A DNA stretch of 18,053 nt, from NCBI GenBank assembly GCA_004556055.1, contig SFIW01000047.1, positions 1 to 18,053 on the forward strand. Direction: 5' to 3'. Of the stretch, positions 14,819 to 18,053 are shown piece by piece. The DNA is from Planctomycetaceae bacterium (GTDB taxonomy: Bacteria; Planctomycetota; Planctomycetia; Pirellulales; Thermoguttaceae). The position numbers and the translations under genes are program-made. The notes under the pieces are model-generated. The model was not told the DNA's origin. It saw nothing but the letters and a program-made list of their open reading frames with translations, and made no database searches. Numbering within the stretch: the stretch's first letter is position 1; every line of letters begins with the position of its first letter.

Positions 14819-14854
14819 AAGAGGCCCGATGGTTTTCTCGGCGCCTCTTTTTTT
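14819..14854 (+). terminator. Intrinsic terminator of the repair-like cluster
   Basis: AAGAGGC (14819-14825) pairs with GCCTCTT (14843-14849). CCGA (14826-14829) then pairs with TCGG (14838-14841), leaving a 1-nt bulge at 14842. The T run extends over 14848-14854. It ends the transcript of the nuclease/ATPase/coupled-gene unit. Confidence 0.85.
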
Positions 14855-14882
14855 ATTGGCGCATTGGAGAAATCGATTTGTC

Positions 14883-14926
14883 GCCGCGCAGGAGGCGGTC
14901 GATGGTTCAGCGGCTTCCTGTGCGGC
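14883..14926. repeat. Long inverted repeat between convergent genes
   Basis: A 14-bp stem, GCCGCGCAGGAGGC (14883-14896) with GCTTCCTGTGCGGC (14913-14926), has two G-T pairs and a 16-nt loop. There is no T tract on either side, so it is not a standard terminator. It lies between the plus-strand terminator at 14819-14854 and the minus-strand terminator at 14930-14965. Confidence 0.65.
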
Positions 14927-14929
14927 AGA

Positions 14930-14965
14930 GATAAAGAAAGGACGCGCTTGGGGAAACGCGTCCTT
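14930..14965 (-). terminator. Intrinsic terminator of the large surface protein gene
   Basis: The 9-bp perfect stem AAGGACGCG (14938-14946) / CGCGTCCTT (14957-14965) has a 10-nt loop. On the minus strand it is followed by TTTCTTTA. It lies 30 nt after the stop of the 14995-18048 gene. Confidence 0.8.
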
Positions 14966-14994
14966 AAGGTTGAGAAAGCCGAAAATGATTTTGA

Positions 14995-17900
14995 TTAGAA
15001 GAAGATCTCGATTTCCTCTTCGAGTTCGACAAAGGCGTCGTCGAGAAGCACGGCCTCGAAGTCGAGGATAGAGCTGGCGGCGTTAGAATCGACTTGATTC
15101 GTTGTCTCAGAGGGTAAGAGGGCGGTCGAGCTACTCGCGCTCACGGACGAGTCGTCGAACTCGAGATCGAGGTTCGAGGCGTCGACCCAGAACGAACCGC
15201 CCTTCTTACTCGCCGTATTTCGCGAGAAGGTCGGCACGAGAACCGTAGCGGAGGAGTTCCCCGTAATGGCGATCGCTCCCCCGTTGCCCTGCGAGGTATT
15301 CGAGGCAAAGGAGGAATATTCAGAGTTGAGGGTCGAGGAGGCGTCGACCCATATGGCGCCGCCGTTTCCTTCGCTTCCAGCGGCGTTGTTCGTGAAGGTC
15401 GAATCCTTGACGGTCACGCTCGACCCGTCGACGGCGTAGACGGCGCCGCCGCCAAGTTGCGCGATATTATTCTGGAAGAGGCAGTTTTCGACGATCAATG
15501 TCGAACCGTTAGAGAGGGCAATCACCCCGCCGTGTTGCGACGTGCGGTTGCTTGCAAAGGTACAGTCGACGACCTTGACCGTCGCGCCGTCCTCCGCATG
15601 GATGATCGCTCCGTCGATCGCGTGATTCGCGCCGAATATGTTCAAGCTCACGAGCTCGAGGGACGCGTTCTCGCCGATGACTTTGAAGACGTTGCGTTTC
15701 GAGTTCGGCGCCTGTATTTGCAGACGGTAGCCGAGATTTGAGGCGTCGATTCTCACGTTCTCCGTGATGACGACCGTGGGTTGGTCGACTTTGAGGGAAA
15801 TCTTCGACGAGGATTTATCGAAGACCTTCGGATCGAAGGTCACGGCGATTCCAGGAGGAATCGCGCCCTCGGCGGCGAGCGCCTGGTACGCGTTGATCGC
15901 TTCGCGCCATGACGTATAGCCGTCGTTCGGGTTAATAGCGTCCATCTTCGTATCGACGACGAGCCCGCCAGGAATCGTCATATGCCACTCGGACCAACCG
16001 GTCTCATTGACGGCGCGGACGCGCAGGTACTTGTAGTTCGCCCCGTTGACATGCGTGAGGGAGAAGGTTCCGTCGCCATTGGCGGTGATCGTTCCCTGCG
16101 GGAGGTCGCTCCACGCGGAGTACTCGCCGTCGGTTCGATAATACTGAACGATGAAGTTATCGGCGGAGAGGCTGGCGTCGGCGCTCCATGTTAGGAGGAG
16201 GTTGCCCGTGTCGGGGTCGACGGTTTGTGTGAGAATCGTCGGAGCGTCAAGGGTATCGGCGCGCGCATACGCGACGGATTGGCGATCTTCGTTAGGATCG
16301 GTCGCGAGGACTTTGTAGTTGTAATTCAGAGCGGCTTCGTCTGCGGAGAGGACGAGGTCGGCGGACGTCGCGCCGTCGACGACTTGCCAATTCGTCGGGT
16401 CGGCGTTCGTCGAATAATACCACTGATATTGGAGCGAGTCGTCGACGCCCTGGACGGTGGCGGCGCGGAGAGTCTGGGAGCCGTTGGCGAGATCGTACGC
16501 GTCGTTTTGGACCGTGAGGCCGACGGGGTTGTAAGTGAATTCTCCCGATTCGACAACGACGCCCTTGGCGTCTATGGCCAGGACGCGGTATCTTTCCTCG
16601 ACGCCGATTTTCACCATATTGACGGAGTAGGAGAATTGGGTTCCGTCTTCGGAGAGAGTCGCGCGGGTATCGCCGACGATTTGTCCGTCGACGAAATCGA
16701 AGGCGGTCATTTTTACCCATTGTCCGTTAGCGTTGAGCTTTTGGACGGCGTATCGCGTCGCGTCGGAAACGAGGTCCCATGTCGTGACGAAGGAGCGCTT
16801 TGTCGTGACGTAGGGGTCGTTGATACCGAATTGCGGAGCGACGTATGGATTGACGATCGCCTCGACAGGCGCGGCGACGCAAAGCCCTTCGGATTCGGAA
16901 ATTGGGGTCGCGACGATCTTGATCGGATAAGTCGCGGCGTCGGGAGTAAAGGAGGTCAGTCCCTTGGCGTCGGCGATTTCGACGTCGCCTGTTTCGGTTA
17001 CGTAGTACCATGAAAGATCATATTGAAGCGAAGCGTCGGCGGCGACGGCGACTTCGAAGGACTGTCCGCCCTCGTAGATTTCGGGCGCTTGGATGGCGGC
17101 GGATGCAAACTGGAAGTCTTTTGAGTCGAGAACCTTTCCGTTTGCGTCGTATGCGGAGACGCGGAAGTTGGTCGTTTGACCCGGTTTCAAATTGCTTACG
17201 GTGAAGACGGGTTCCGTCGTACGCTGATAGATCGCCATATTCCCGGAGGGTGCGGGCTTCCAAATATAATATTTGACGGCGCCTTCGACCTCGGGAGCTT
17301 CGACTTGGAGGGTTTGCGACTCGGGATCGTAGTTCGTATTGACGGTAAAAGCGCCGGAATAGACGAACGACGCTTCTGAGGCTGAGCCTTCGGAGAGACC
17401 GGTCCCAGTCGCGACGACTTTGACGTCGTATTGGGGATTTTGGGGGACGTACGAGAGAAGACCGCGAGCCTCGGTAATTTCGACGTCGCCTTCGGGGGTG
17501 GCGTAATACCAAGCGATATCGACGGAGGCGTCGGCAGAACCAACAATTCTCACGCTGAGGTCATCCCCTTCGACGAACTTATTGACGGAACCGACAATAC
17601 GCGCAGGAGCAAAGGAGGTTTGGAGGTAGTCGCCGGTGAGCCGACCGTTTTCGTTCATTGCGCAGACGCGGATATCGTATGTTTTTCCGGCGTATAGTCC
17701 GTTCATGACGCAGGAGGTTTCGGTCAATCCCTTGTTATACTGAATCCATGATCCGTCGCGATTGATCTTAACGGAGTATGTTGAGGCGCCGTCGATCGGA
17801 GCCCATGAGAGCGCGAATTGATGATCGGCGATCCCTGTGTTGACGAAGGAGACGGAGTTCTCAAGTTGCACGTTGGAGAGATCGATAACGTCTTCTTGCC

Positions 17901-18048
17901 CGACTTGCGCGGAGGCGATATTAGCGACCTGAGCGTCTAGAAACTCAACGGGAGCAGACCATGGCGCGGCTGAGAGGAGCTCGCGGTTTTCGAGGACTTC
18001 AAGACGTAGAGACAAAGCCTTTGAGATCGTGCTTTTACGAGATTTCAT
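14995..18048 (-). CDS. Large planctomycete surface protein with FnIII/Ig-like modules and Pmp-type beta-helix
   Basis: A 1017-residue exported protein, probably a cell-surface or secreted adhesin-like factor. The N-terminus SLRLEVLENRELLSA (13-27) is the LEPR-XLL-type export signature of Planctomycetes. Residues about 65-700 alternate FnIII-like modules (for example FALSWAPIDGASTYSVKI, LLLTWSADASLSADNFIV) with Ig-like modules containing WYY; two of these share WYYxTxxGDVEI near 179 and 345. A CSLREA-like TSWREAI near 711 leads into a beta-helix. At about 825-950 five repeats carry FxxN and GG(A/V/S) motifs (FQNNIAQLGGGAVYA, GNGGAIWV, GNGGAIAI), as in chlamydial Pmp repeats. The tail is acidic and ends EEEIEIFF; no autotransporter barrel is visible. 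The ATG is only 5 nt from the window edge, so its Shine-Dalgarno and promoter cannot be seen and a farther upstream start cannot be excluded. The ligand is unknown. Confidence 0.87.
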   Translation of the reverse strand: MKSRKSTISKALSLRLEVLENRELLSAAPWSAPVEFLDAQVANIASAQVGQEDVIDLSNVQLENSVSFVNTGIADHQFALSWAPIDGASTYSVKINRDGSWIQYNKGLTETSCVMNGLYAGKTYDIRVCAMNENGRLTGDYLQTSFAPARIVGSVNKFVEGDDLSVRIVGSADASVDIAWYYATPEGDVEITEARGLLSYVPQNPQYDVKVVATGTGLSEGSASEASFVYSGAFTVNTNYDPESQTLQVEAPEVEGAVKYYIWKPAPSGNMAIYQRTTEPVFTVSNLKPGQTTNFRVSAYDANGKVLDSKDFQFASAAIQAPEIYEGGQSFEVAVAADASLQYDLSWYYVTETGDVEIADAKGLTSFTPDAATYPIKIVATPISESEGLCVAAPVEAIVNPYVAPQFGINDPYVTTKRSFVTTWDLVSDATRYAVQKLNANGQWVKMTAFDFVDGQIVGDTRATLSEDGTQFSYSVNMVKIGVEERYRVLAIDAKGVVVESGEFTYNPVGLTVQNDAYDLANGSQTLRAATVQGVDDSLQYQWYYSTNADPTNWQVVDGATSADLVLSADEAALNYNYKVLATDPNEDRQSVAYARADTLDAPTILTQTVDPDTGNLLLTWSADASLSADNFIVQYYRTDGEYSAWSDLPQGTITANGDGTFSLTHVNGANYKYLRVRAVNETGWSEWHMTIPGGLVVDTKMDAINPNDGYTSWREAINAYQALAAEGAIPPGIAVTFDPKVFDKSSSKISLKVDQPTVVITENVRIDASNLGYRLQIQAPNSKRNVFKVIGENASLELVSLNIFGANHAIDGAIIHAEDGATVKVVDCTFASNRTSQHGGVIALSNGSTLIVENCLFQNNIAQLGGGAVYAVDGSSVTVKDSTFTNNAAGSEGNGGAIWVDASSTLNSEYSSFASNTSQGNGGAIAITGNSSATVLVPTFSRNTASKKGGSFWVDASNLDLEFDDSSVSASSSTALLPSETTNQVDSNAASSILDFEAVLLDDAFVELEEEIEIFF

Positions 18049-18053
18049 CTTAA

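Overview
The window reads as a chromosomal segment of a Planctomycetes bacterium, probably a Pirellulales/Thermoguttaceae-like lineage (inference). The best evidence is the large surface protein at the right end, whose N-terminus carries the planctomycete export-type motif LEVLENRELLSA (LEPR-XLL class). Supporting this are a pair of secreted paralogues that look like a planctomycete family, several short signal peptides ending in AQ, and G+C-rich DNA full of GACG and CGCG. No phage, IS element, integrase or CRISPR array is visible.

Layout, left to right. A tRNA-Gly(GCC) gene (32-104) is followed by two intrinsic terminators and a structured leader ahead of trigger factor (tig, 494-1954). Two hairpins close tig, and the second also serves the opposing strand. 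A minus-strand block follows: a Tat-exported CPPED1-like metallophosphoesterase (2159-3043), a Maf-type nucleotide pyrophosphatase (start revised to a GTG at 3842), and two adjacent homologous secreted proteins of unknown function (3923-4792 and 4984-5808). A divergent intergenic region of about 610 bp (5809-6422) holds a good sigma70-type promoter for a secreted protein of unknown function (6423-7568). panB (7682-8503) comes next.

The central cluster (8591-14789) is a DNA-repair-like unit. It has an SbcD/Mre11/YhaO-like nuclease subunit and a 1261-residue SbcC/Rad50/YhaN-like coiled-coil ATPase without a zinc-hook CxxC. A 335-residue protein I do not recognise overlaps the ATPase gene by 4 bp (ATGA). 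This third gene is the best candidate in the window for something undescribed: it is probably translationally coupled to the ATPase, lacks a signal peptide, and does not look like YhaM, the nuclease that accompanies yhaO-yhaN in Bacillus.

Convergent to this cluster, beyond three consecutive hairpins, lies a 1017-residue surface protein (14995-18048, minus). It has alternating FnIII-like and Ig-like modules, a CSLREA-like segment, and chlamydial-Pmp-style GGA(I/V)/FxxN beta-helix repeats. Its start codon is 5 nt from the window edge, so its promoter is outside.

The genes are a mix of housekeeping (tRNA, tig, maf, panB), probable DNA repair, and exported planctomycete-type proteins. The repair cluster is the only clear multi-gene functional unit. 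Start codons were reassigned by Shine-Dalgarno position for maf, both secreted paralogues, panB and the SbcD-like gene.
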